Positions 43,082 through 51,068 of a stretch of 56,123 nucleotides of DNA are shown in pieces. The position numbers and the translations under genes are program-made. The DNA comes from Lentibacillus lipolyticus (GTDB lineage Bacteria > Bacillota > Bacilli > Bacillales > Amphibacillaceae). Position 1 is the first letter of the stretch. Each line of letters opens with the position of its first letter. A model generated the notes under the pieces. It did not search any database. It was given only the letters and a program-made list of their open reading frames with translations, and was not told the origin of the DNA. The stretch covers positions 1 to 56,123 of the forward strand of contig SEIO01000019.1 of NCBI GenBank assembly GCA_004145795.1, written 5' to 3'.

Positions 43082-45292
43082 ATGACGACAGCAGTAATGG
43101 ATCAGTGGACACGTTTGGTTGAAGAGGCAACGCAGGGACTGAACACCGATAAGGAACAATTACTGGAAAGAGTACATAAAGCAGGTGCAGGAACATCCAT
43201 GGACCAAGTCATGAAATGGGCGTTGGAGAATATTGATGAAGCCAATCCAGACTGGACATTCGTTGCCAGCCGTCTGTATTTGCAAACATTATATCAGCAG
43301 GCTGCGGATAATAGGGGGAACGACGTCAGCGACCGCTATGGCAATTTTTACGAGCTGGTTCAAACCCTTACCAATAAAGGAATCTATACGGAGGAGCTGC
43401 TGCAAACATACACGAAAGAAGATATTGATTATTTTGCCAGCATGATTGACCCATCGCGCGACAAACTTTTTAATTACCTTGGTCTGTTTACGCTGGCAAC
43501 ACGCTACCTCGCTACGGATCATGACAAAAACACATTTGAATTGCCGCAGGAGCGGTGGATGGTGATAGCCATGCACTTGATGCAGCAGGAGGCCCCCGCT
43601 TATCGCCGCCAGTATGTCGCTGAAGCGTACTGGGCATTGAGTAACCTGTACATGACGGTAGCCACTCCGACCATGACGAATGCTGGCAAAACGCATGGGC
43701 AATTGTCGAGCTGTTTCATTGATACGGTAGATGACAGCTTGCAGTCGATTTATGACAGCAATACCGGTATTGCTAAACTGTCCAAAAATGGCGGCGGAAT
43801 TGGTGTCTACATGGGAAAAATCCGCAGTCGCGGCAGTTCCATTAAAGGCTTTCAAGGCATGTCCAGCGGTGTCGTGCCGTGGATCAAGCAGCTGAACAAT
43901 ACGGCGGTCAGCGTTGATCAGCTCGGCACACGCAAAGGTGCCATTGCGATTTACCTTGATGTGTGGCATGCCGATATTGAGGCCTTCCTTGACTTAAAAT
44001 TGAATAACGGTGACGAACGTCTGCGTGCGCATGATATTTTCACCGGTGTCTGCCTGCCTGACTATTTCATGGAACAGGTGGAAAAACGTGAGGACTGGTA
44101 CCTGTTTGACCCACATGAAGTACGGCAGGTGATGGGTTATTCACTAGAGGATTTTTATGATGAGGAAAAGGGTGAAGGTTCCTGGCGTGAACGCTATCTG
44201 GAGTGTGTGGCCTCGGACAAGTTGACCAAGCGTGTCGTCCCAGCCATCGATATCATGAAACGAATTATGAAATCACAGCTCGAATCGGGCACACCATTTA
44301 TGTTTTACCGGGATGAAGTAAACCGGCAAAACAACAATCCGCATGAGGGCATGATTTACTGCTCCAATTTGTGTACGGAAATTACGCAAAATCAGTCCCC
44401 GACGGAATTTTTGGAAGAAGTGATGGAAGAAGACGGGACCATTGTTCAAAAATATAAACCAGGTGACTATGTTGTCTGCAACCTCAGCTCAATCAATCTG
44501 GGACGTGCCGTGCCGAATCAAGTGCTGGAGCGGCTGATCCGGATTCAGGTGCGCATGCTGGATAACGTGATTGATATCAACACACTGCCACTCACCCAAA
44601 CCCAGCGGACAAACCGGAAATATCGTGCCATTGGACTGGGTACATTCGGCTGGCACCATCTTCTCGCCAAAGAAAATATTCCATGGGAGTCAGAAGAAGC
44701 GGTAGACTATGCTGATGAACTGTATGAAAGAATTGCGTATCTGACCATTCGCACTAGCATGGAATTAAGCCAAGAAAAAGGCAGTTACCCTGTGTTTGCC
44801 GGCAGCAAGTGGGCATCAGGCAAGTATTTTACTGACAAAGGCTATACGAGCGATGAGTGGAACGAGCTGCGGCAGGACGTGGCGGAACACGGCATCCGCA
44901 ATGGCTACTTGATGGCTGTTGCACCGAACTCGTCCACGTCGATGATTGCCGGTTCGACCGCCAGCATCGACCCAGTATTCCAGCCGTTTTATTTTGAAGA
45001 AAAGAAAGACTTTAAAATACCTTTTACCGCACCGGATTTAGATCATCACACGTATGCCATTTACCGCCGGTCCGCCTATATTCTCGATCAGCGCTGGTCA
45101 GTCAGGCAAAATGCAGCCCGGCAGAAGCATATTGATCAGAGCATTTCGTTCAATTTTTACGTGCCACATACGATTAAAGCATCTGTTTTGCTTAACTTGC
45201 ATCTGCAGGCATGGCGCGAAGGCTTGAAAACAACGTATTATGTGCGGTCTACAGCCAATGATATTGAAGAATGTGAGTGGTGTGAAAGTTGA
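43082..45292 (+). CDS. nrdE: Ribonucleoside-diphosphate reductase, alpha subunit (class I)
   Basis: 736-residue large subunit that makes deoxyribonucleotides. Redox Cys in GQLSSCFIDTVDDS (about 210), radical Cys in SNLCTEI (about 425), MIAGSTASIDP loop, the paired Tyr of TTYYVRS and the C-terminal CEWC that relays electrons from thioredoxin. No clear ATP-cone at the N-terminus. ATG 43082 is preferred (GGGAGG 6 nt upstream; the ATG at 43076 abuts it). The upstream B12 riboswitch means it is the B12-independent enzyme, used when B12 is scarce. Class Ia versus Ib cannot be settled here; the symbol follows the flavodoxin-linked arrangement. Confidence 0.92.
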   Translation: MTTAVMDQWTRLVEEATQGLNTDKEQLLERVHKAGAGTSMDQVMKWALENIDEANPDWTFVASRLYLQTLYQQAADNRGNDVSDRYGNFYELVQTLTNKGIYTEELLQTYTKEDIDYFASMIDPSRDKLFNYLGLFTLATRYLATDHDKNTFELPQERWMVIAMHLMQQEAPAYRRQYVAEAYWALSNLYMTVATPTMTNAGKTHGQLSSCFIDTVDDSLQSIYDSNTGIAKLSKNGGGIGVYMGKIRSRGSSIKGFQGMSSGVVPWIKQLNNTAVSVDQLGTRKGAIAIYLDVWHADIEAFLDLKLNNGDERLRAHDIFTGVCLPDYFMEQVEKREDWYLFDPHEVRQVMGYSLEDFYDEEKGEGSWRERYLECVASDKLTKRVVPAIDIMKRIMKSQLESGTPFMFYRDEVNRQNNNPHEGMIYCSNLCTEITQNQSPTEFLEEVMEEDGTIVQKYKPGDYVVCNLSSINLGRAVPNQVLERLIRIQVRMLDNVIDINTLPLTQTQRTNRKYRAIGLGTFGWHHLLAKENIPWESEEAVDYADELYERIAYLTIRTSMELSQEKGSYPVFAGSKWASGKYFTDKGYTSDEWNELRQDVAEHGIRNGYLMAVAPNSSTSMIAGSTASIDPVFQPFYFEEKKDFKIPFTAPDLDHHTYAIYRRSAYILDQRWSVRQNAARQKHIDQSISFNFYVPHTIKASVLLNLHLQAWREGLKTTYYVRSTANDIEECEWCES

Positions 45293-45723
45293 GATGTCTA
45301 ATAGCGTATTTATCCTATAGCGGCAACACAAAGGAAGCAGCAGATTTGATTGCGTCCCGTTTAACGGCGGATGGCGCAGCAGTGGGCGTGCACCGGATAG
45401 GTATTGATCCCCCTGTCGATGCAGCAGCTTACGACATGATTTTTCTTGGAACATTTACCTGGGATATGGGCGCTACCCCTGATGAGGTAAAAGACTTTGT
45501 GTTGGAAGTTGGTTATAAACCGGACAATATGGCTATATTTGGAACCGGCGAAACGCAATTTGGTGGGGATGACCTGTTTTGCCTGGCCGTGGATAAACTT
45601 ACCACGTTTTACGGGAGCAGGTGGCCCGGGCTGAAAATAGAACAGTCCCCGCGCGGTTCACAGGAACAAATGGTAAAAAACTGGCTGGAAGGAGTGCTTC
45701 ATGATGTCAAAAGTCTTACTTGA
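45289..45723 (+). CDS. Flavodoxin / NrdI-like protein of the RNR operon
   Basis: 144 residues. FMN phosphate loop LSYSGNTKEA (8-17), GTFTWDMGATP and GTGETQFGGDDLFCLAVDKL (about 85-105), the order seen in flavodoxins and NrdI. In class Ib systems NrdI supplies an oxidant to build the manganese-tyrosyl radical in NrdF; location between alpha and beta genes argues for that role, but sequence fits a general flavodoxin equally. The start is TTG 45289, overlapping the nrdE stop (TTGA); its ribosome binding site is weak, so translation is likely coupled. The 3' end overlaps nrdF by 23 bp. Confidence 0.8.
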   Translation: MRCLIAYLSYSGNTKEAADLIASRLTADGAAVGVHRIGIDPPVDAAAYDMIFLGTFTWDMGATPDEVKDFVLEVGYKPDNMAIFGTGETQFGGDDLFCLAVDKLTTFYGSRWPGLKIEQSPRGSQEQMVKNWLEGVLHDVKSLT

Positions 45724-46747
45724 GAAAGCGAAAACTTTGGAGCCACTGAACCCGAACAAGTCGACAGCACTGTTCGGCGGAAGATCGAGTGGCATTTTGA
45801 ATTGGAATGATATTGCTTATCCGCATTGGTATAAAATGTATAAACGTCTCGTCGGTAATTACTGGCAGGCCGATGAAATTAATATGTCTGATGACTTGCG
45901 CCAGTTTGCATCACTGACCGATGAGGAACGGGATGCGTATTTGAAAATCATCGGCCTCTTGTCAACACTCGATGCACCGCAGACCCGGACAGCGCTCCTG
46001 CTGTCACTGTATGCGACCGATCCGTCTGTTCAGTCGATTTTGGCGGTCATTGCCCAGCAGGAAGCGGTGCATAATGAGAGCTATTCGTACGTCTTGTCAT
46101 CCGTTTGTTCCCTCGACGAGCAAAACGAATCCTTCCAGCTTGGCCGTAAAGATCCGGTCTTGCTGAAACGGAACGAAACAATTATGCAGCAATACAATGC
46201 GTTTGTAGAGGAGCCGACGATTGAAAATATCTTGAAAACTTGTGTTTATACCGCGCTATTGGAAGGGATGTTTTTCTATTCTGGGTTTGCGTTTTTCTAT
46301 TCCTTGGCACGAAAAAATAAGATGGTCGGCACGTCAACGATGATCAGTTATATTAACCGGGACGAGCTGGAGCACGGTCGGTTCATTTCAGAGTTATTCC
46401 GGGCAACCCTGCATGAAAACCCGGACATGAATACGGCGCAGTTCTCCGATTGGGTGTACAGCCAGTTCCAGGAATCGGTTGACCTGGAAATCGAATGGTC
46501 GCGTTACGTGCTCGCCAGTATTGACGGGATTGACCTTGACGAAATGGCTGGCTATATCAAATATCGTGCGAATAAAATGCTGCGGATGATGGGCCTTGAC
46601 GAGATTTACCCGGACCATACCGAAAACCCGATGAAATGGATCCGTGCGTATGCTGATAATTTTGATGGCACGAAGACCGACTTTTTTGAGCAAAAGTCCA
46701 GGCAGTATACGAAAACGAGCGATTTGAACGGGTTTGATGATTTGTAA
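45701..46747 (+). CDS. nrdF: Ribonucleoside-diphosphate reductase, beta subunit
   Basis: 348-residue diiron/dimanganese radical subunit. Metal ligands: Asp91 (LSTLDAPQTR), Glu121 and His124 (AQQEAVHNESY), a Glu in ALLEGMFFYSGFAFFY, and Glu/His in NRDELEHGRF. The radical Tyr is Y128, four residues after His124 as in E. coli. All carboxylates are present, so it is not a metal-free class Ie protein. ATG 45701 follows AAGGAG at 6 nt; ATG 45704 is an alternative. Last gene of the operon; a 21-bp repeat array follows. Confidence 0.93.
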   Translation: MMSKVLLEKAKTLEPLNPNKSTALFGGRSSGILNWNDIAYPHWYKMYKRLVGNYWQADEINMSDDLRQFASLTDEERDAYLKIIGLLSTLDAPQTRTALLLSLYATDPSVQSILAVIAQQEAVHNESYSYVLSSVCSLDEQNESFQLGRKDPVLLKRNETIMQQYNAFVEEPTIENILKTCVYTALLEGMFFYSGFAFFYSLARKNKMVGTSTMISYINRDELEHGRFISELFRATLHENPDMNTAQFSDWVYSQFQESVDLEIEWSRYVLASIDGIDLDEMAGYIKYRANKMLRMMGLDEIYPDHTENPMKWIRAYADNFDGTKTDFFEQKSRQYTKTSDLNGFDDL

Positions 46748-46817
46748 GGGTGTGCGGTTTGTCGTGTTTAGTTTAGGCGGATAAGACCGGGGCCGGGGGA
46801 GCTCGGATTGGCTGATC

Positions 46818-46922
46818 TGGCTCAAGATGTCACAAAATCAGCTCAAGTTTGCAGGAATTTGGCTCAAGATGTCACAAAACCGGCTCAAGTTCACAATTTT
46901 TTGGCTCAAGTGTTCACAATTT
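46818..46922 (+). repeat. Five-unit array of 21-bp tandem repeats (array B)
   Basis: Units start at 46818, 46839, 46860, 46881 and 46902, each beginning (T/C)(G/A)GCTCAAG. Units 1 and 3 have ATGTCACAAAA; units 2 and 4 are TT-type. It has the same unit length, number and order as array A after wrbA and sits in the same setting: downstream of a plus-strand gene, before a convergent gene. Confidence 0.9.
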
Positions 46923-46987
46923 AGGGACGCGGGGACAGGTTCATTATTCAAGGTACGTGCAGTTGTTGGGGAAATTTGTCATGATAA

Positions 46988-47031
46988 ACAAAAATCGGTG
47001 CGCTCATACCCGTGAGCACACCGGTTTTTGT
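46988..47031. terminator. Bidirectional terminator
   Basis: ACAAAAATCGGTG (46988-47000) pairs with CACCGGTTTTTGT (47019-47031), with an inner GCTCA/TGAGC arm. Serves the RNR operon and the convergent YcdB-like gene. Confidence 0.9.
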
Positions 47032-47036
47032 AATCC

Positions 47037-48308
47037 TTATAACGTATTCAGTGCCACAACCTCCCCGGTCACGGCATTGACACCATAGGCGCAGTCCAAC
47101 TTGCCGCACATGATATAACGCTCGCGCTCACTGTCATACACGTAAACCGGGTCAACTTCGAGATGCTCACGCAGTTTATCAAATGCATCCTCCTGTGATA
47201 TAACCACCTCATCGGCAATTCCAAAATGTTTAAATGCTTCATATAGCATATCCTGGTCAATATAGTTCATCGCAGTCAGCGTATCCCGCTCAATCACCAG
47301 CTTCACTTTCATATCAAGTGCACGTTTCATCTCATCCTCGGCATGTTTCATCTCAGCAATAATATAGCCATTTTGCAAGTAAATCCCAGTCAACTTCCGC
47401 TTGCCACTTTCCTCTGGATAAACAATTCGCATAAATCGCAATACTTCTTTCTCACATGCTTCCACCTCATCATTAGTTAATGGAATTGTATCCGGGTGCG
47501 GTTCTTTCTGCAACGCAGTTTCCAGGGTAACCTCCGGCGAGAAGTCCATTTCTTTCCGTTCAAACTCCCCTTTCAGTGGCTTGTCCCACCGTAAAATATT
47601 GTCCTTTGTCACAAAGGAGTTACGGCCCGCCCCCATCGAGAACGTAATCGTCCGTTCCGCATCATTCGTAATAAAGACTTCCCCGATTCCGTAGATTGAT
47701 AGCCATTTTTCCTGCGTCTGATCCGGCAGTTGCAGCAGCTGGCACTGTTCCATGGCGATGGGCTCATATTTATCCGGCGTCAACGCAAACGGCTCCCACT
47801 CAATGTGCTCCTCATTCGGAAAAACCCCATCAATCGAAAATAACGTCAGCACACCGTCGTCATTGAACGTCACTTCAATCGTTCCTGTCGGCGACACTGG
47901 AATATTATCAACCGCTGCACCAAAGCTCATCGCCTGCTCTTCTTCTTGCGCAATTAAAAATTGCCGGCCAAACGTGAGCCCGGTCATATCCTCAATCCAC
48001 TCAATCACCTGTTCCTTGGCAGCTGCTGCTGGATACATGCTGTGGTCTGCATTGTTGACATCCTGGACGAAAACAATCCGCCGAATATCCCGCGTATGAA
48101 AGTTTACATCGACGACTGCAGTTCCAGCAGTATTAAAATCTTCATGTAAACTATCAGCATCATTCGGCGACCATTCCATATTCATCATATAAATTGTTTC
48201 ATTAAAGTGATTCGTTTCACGGAAAAAGTGATACCGTTTCAGCAGGTGGTTGTTTAGCCCCAACGTCTCCTGGGTAGCATTCACTAGTTCCTGCAGCTGT
48301 TCGTTCAT
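47037..48308 (-). CDS. YcdB/YcdC-domain protein, unknown function
   Basis: 423 residues, soluble, acidic, no signal peptide. The C-terminal motif DAFDKLREHLEVDPVYVYDSERERYIMCGKLDCAYGVNAVTGEVVAL fits the YcdB/YcdC (DUF4901, PepSY-like) repeat of bacilli; an earlier, more diverged copy (about 60-180) seems present, including EWIEDMTGLTFGRQFLIAQEEEQAMSF. Such domains are thought to bind or restrain peptidases, but the role is not established. ATG 48308 is the only start; the upstream sequence has no strong AGGAGG. Confidence 0.75.
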   Translation of the reverse strand: MNEQLQELVNATQETLGLNNHLLKRYHFFRETNHFNETIYMMNMEWSPNDADSLHEDFNTAGTAVVDVNFHTRDIRRIVFVQDVNNADHSMYPAAAAKEQVIEWIEDMTGLTFGRQFLIAQEEEQAMSFGAAVDNIPVSPTGTIEVTFNDDGVLTLFSIDGVFPNEEHIEWEPFALTPDKYEPIAMEQCQLLQLPDQTQEKWLSIYGIGEVFITNDAERTITFSMGAGRNSFVTKDNILRWDKPLKGEFERKEMDFSPEVTLETALQKEPHPDTIPLTNDEVEACEKEVLRFMRIVYPEESGKRKLTGIYLQNGYIIAEMKHAEDEMKRALDMKVKLVIERDTLTAMNYIDQDMLYEAFKHFGIADEVVISQEDAFDKLREHLEVDPVYVYDSERERYIMCGKLDCAYGVNAVTGEVVALNTL

Positions 48309-48466
48309 GGATAAAAACCTCGCTTTTTACGAAATTATGTACAGTATAACACCTAATCCAGCGCATAATCGAATCGTTGGTCCCTGGCTGTGACAGCGGA
48401 AAAGTGGTGGCAAATGAAGATCAGATCCAGAAAAAAGGTGCAGTAATAATCACCCAATCTTGTGTG

Positions 48467-48496
48467 TTTGTAGAAAAATCAACATTTTTCTACAAA
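48467..48496. promoter_or_regulatory. 30-bp perfect inverted repeat, candidate operator
   Basis: Arms TTTGTAGAAAAAT (48467-48479) and ATTTTTCTACAAA (48484-48496) around CAAC, 13 of 13 paired. It sits just upstream of the symporter promoter in a divergent region; it is not followed by a T-run, so an operator is more likely than a terminator. Confidence 0.65.
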
Positions 48497-48522
48497 AAAT
48501 ACTTTAATAAACCGCTTTCTCT

Positions 48523-48531
48523 TGATACAAT
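48523..48531 (+). promoter_or_regulatory. Extended -10 promoter of the sodium symporter gene
   Basis: TG-A-TACAAT at 48523-48531, with TTTAAT at 48503-48508 as a weak -35 (17-bp spacer). Confidence 0.6.
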
Positions 48532-48573
48532 CGATTGCGGAGCAAACATGAAATAACAATAGGGGTGAACAGC

Positions 48574-49956
48574 ATGGGAGTGGAGCATAATCCGCATTTA
48601 CTGTGGTATGTTTGCGGTTATGGAATTATCATGATCTTAATCGGGATTTATTTTTCCCGGAAAATAGCTAGCAGTGAGGATTTTATTCTTGCTGGAAAAG
48701 GATTGGGGACAATTGTTCTCACGGGAACGCTTCTTGCAACATGGACAGGAAGCGGAAGCATCTCTGGCGGTGAGACATCGATGGCATATACGTATGGTAT
48801 TATTCCGGCGTTTATGCTAATTTTCCCAACACTTCTTGGTATTATCATTTTATATGTCATTGCACCAAGAATTCACCAATTCGGCAAATATACGGTATCC
48901 GGCATCCTGGAGGCGAAATACGGACAGACAGCCAGGATGATTGCCAGCATCATTATTATTCTGGCATTTGTCGGTATCGTATCCTATCAGATGACCGGAA
49001 TTGGCTTTATCTTAAATGTAACGACCGGTATTTCTGTTGAAACCGGTACGATTGTCGGAGCTGTCTTGATTATCTTTTTGGCAACCATCGGCGGTTTGCG
49101 TTCGATTGCCCCGACCGATGCGCTCAGTGCGTTTCTCGCGATTGCGGGGTTGTTTATCACACTGCCCGTCATTTATGGCATTGCTGGCGGCTGGGATGAT
49201 GTCATCGCAAATGTTCCAGCAGACCATCTGACAGCGACCGGTACATTGAATACGGTGCAGCTGCTCGGCTTCTTGCTGCCATCATTATTTTTGCTGCTTG
49301 GTGACCAGAACATGTACCAGCGGCTGGCTGCATCCAAAGGCGGAAAGTCATCTAAAAAAGCGCAAATTGGCTGGCTAATCGGGATGACGCTTATTTCCCC
49401 GGCCATTTCGCTGATAGCCTTTGCCTCTCGTTCCATCTTTCCGGATATTGACCCGGGCATGGCACTGATGGCGACGACAACCGTCATGCCAACGGTTATT
49501 GGGGGCGTGCTGCTGGCAGCGGCCACGGCATTTATTGTCACGACAGGTAACTCGTATCTGTTGTCGGCGGCGACAAACGTGACGTATGATATCGTCCAAA
49601 AACATGTGAAGAAAGATGCAACTGACAAACAGCTGCTCGGCATGACGAAAATTTTCACCATCATACTTGGCATCATTGCGTTTGTACTCGTCACATTCTT
49701 CCCGACCGTTCTCGAAGTACAAATGTATGCCTACACGGTTTATGGGGCGGGGCTGACACCAGCATTGTTAGCCGTCTTCTTCTGGAAGCGTGTGAACATG
49801 GCAGGGGGTATATCCTCGATGATTGCCGGCGTCGGCACAACCCTGCTATGGGAAATTCCGCTCGCCAAACCGTTTGATCTGAACAGTGTCATTATCGCAC
49901 TGCCAGTCGCAGTCATTGTCTTGATTGTCGTCACACTGGCAACATCCCGCAAATAA
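48574..49956 (+). CDS. Sodium:solute symporter family transporter
   Basis: 460 residues, about 12-13 membrane segments. SSS-family features: SSEDFILAGKGLGTIVLTGTLLATWTGSGSISGGETSMAYTYG (about 28-70), GGLRSIAPTDALSAFLAIAGLF, and GDQNMYQRLAASKGGKSSKKAQIGWL. Imports a solute with Na+; the substrate is not evident (family members take pantothenate, proline, urea and others). ATG 48574 follows AGGGGTGA. A palindrome and an extended -10 promoter precede it. Single gene with a strong terminator. Confidence 0.88.
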   Translation: MGVEHNPHLLWYVCGYGIIMILIGIYFSRKIASSEDFILAGKGLGTIVLTGTLLATWTGSGSISGGETSMAYTYGIIPAFMLIFPTLLGIIILYVIAPRIHQFGKYTVSGILEAKYGQTARMIASIIIILAFVGIVSYQMTGIGFILNVTTGISVETGTIVGAVLIIFLATIGGLRSIAPTDALSAFLAIAGLFITLPVIYGIAGGWDDVIANVPADHLTATGTLNTVQLLGFLLPSLFLLLGDQNMYQRLAASKGGKSSKKAQIGWLIGMTLISPAISLIAFASRSIFPDIDPGMALMATTTVMPTVIGGVLLAAATAFIVTTGNSYLLSAATNVTYDIVQKHVKKDATDKQLLGMTKIFTIILGIIAFVLVTFFPTVLEVQMYAYTVYGAGLTPALLAVFFWKRVNMAGGISSMIAGVGTTLLWEIPLAKPFDLNSVIIALPVAVIVLIVVTLATSRK

Positions 49957-49978
49957 ATAAGGTAAATTATACAAAAAG

Positions 49979-50022
49979 AAAGCCCGGATGACCTCCCCAA
50001 GGAGGATTTATCCGGGCTTTTT
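49979..50022. terminator. Bidirectional terminator
   Basis: AAAGCCCGGAT (49979-49989) pairs with ATCCGGGCTTT (50010-50020), with inner CCTCC/GGAGG, T-runs both ways. Confidence 0.92.
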
Positions 50023-50040
50023 AATTTTTGGCTTTTGCCC

Positions 50041-50748
50041 TTACTCATTCGGACCGATAACCCGTTTTTTATCGGAACTGGTCTTGCCTTGTGCCCGTTT
50101 AGATAACGTGCTGCGCCAGCTTGGGGCGAGCAGTTCACATGCGGCCAGTTCAGCAGACAATTCCCGGTTCCGCTTTTGGTTATACATGACATCGTTGCAT
50201 TTCGCGACCGTCCATTCGGGATATGGGCGCTCTTGAAGCTGAAGGGTATCGCCTGCCTGGATATATCCTTCTTTCAGCACGCGAAAATACCAGCCGGTTC
50301 GTTCTTCGCGCTGGATTTGGATGGCCAAATCCTTTATTCGCCAGCGCCGGGCTGGTCTCCAGCACGGTCGCCTTGGCTGGGAAACTTGCACAGTGATGTC
50401 CCCGATTTGAAAGATGTCGCCAATACACACATCAGCTTCCGTCATGTGTTGAACGGCCAGGTTTTCACCAAATGCACCAATGGTAAAATCGTCCCGGCCC
50501 AGCTTCTCTTGCCAGTATGGATAATGGGCAACCGGATAAACAAAGATAGCTTTTTCCACACCACCATGATTTTTGCGGTCGCCTTGGCCATCACCTTCCA
50601 AGTTCGTTTCACTCGCCCAAATTTTATCCTCAACGGCGTTTTTTACTATACCTGTTGTCCATTCACGATCCATCGGGTTTTTGGCATCTTTGTCTCCATA
50701 TGTTTTTGGTTTGCCGACCATGATTTGATCAATAACTGCCTCGCTCAT
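50041..50748 (-). CDS. MOSC-domain protein (YiiM/YflK type)
   Basis: 235 residues. MOSC features: LEGDGQGDRKNHGGVEKAIFVYPVAHYPYW, GAFGENLAV (about 90-98), and SQPRRPCWRPARRW with the conserved Cys (about 130), followed by GWYFRVLKEGYIQAGDTL. YiiM-like proteins reduce N-hydroxylated compounds using molybdenum cofactor delivered from another protein; this function is inferred from the family. ATG 50748 (second Met) is chosen since GGGGAG lies 6 nt upstream. Confidence 0.88.
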   Translation of the reverse strand: MSEAVIDQIMVGKPKTYGDKDAKNPMDREWTTGIVKNAVEDKIWASETNLEGDGQGDRKNHGGVEKAIFVYPVAHYPYWQEKLGRDDFTIGAFGENLAVQHMTEADVCIGDIFQIGDITVQVSQPRRPCWRPARRWRIKDLAIQIQREERTGWYFRVLKEGYIQAGDTLQLQERPYPEWTVAKCNDVMYNQKRNRELSAELAACELLAPSWRSTLSKRAQGKTSSDKKRVIGPNE

Positions 50749-51068
50749 TCCCATCTCCCCCTGTTTATTGAGGTTCTATACAAATAGTTGGCACCCTTCG
50801 TCCCATCATAAGGAAATGGTCATGCCATCAACACTTTCGATTTATTCGTAACTATATATTATCAAACAATAGTTAATAATAAAAATTTAACCTGATGATT
50901 TGAACGGACCGCTATATTTAACGGGGAAAAAACATGCATACACCCCGGTCTGGTCCGTATATGAAAGGACCCCGCTTTGAATCAGCCTATTCAAAGCGGG
51001 GTCGATTTGGCGAATCACACGTAAATAAACACTGCCTTTTTGTTAAGTCGTCATACATATTTCTGATG
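50749..51068. other. Intergenic region with strong hairpin
   Basis: AT-rich 320-bp gap. It contains a perfect 15-bp hairpin, GACCCCGCTTTGAAT (50968-50982) / ATTCAAAGCGGGGTC (50989-51003), downstream of the deaminase gene on the minus strand. It lacks a clear T-run, so its action as terminator is uncertain. Nothing else is recognised. Confidence 0.5.

Noticed and set aside
45701-46747. Metal-free class Ie ribonucleotide reductase beta subunit
   Set aside because: All carboxylate ligands and the radical Tyr are present.
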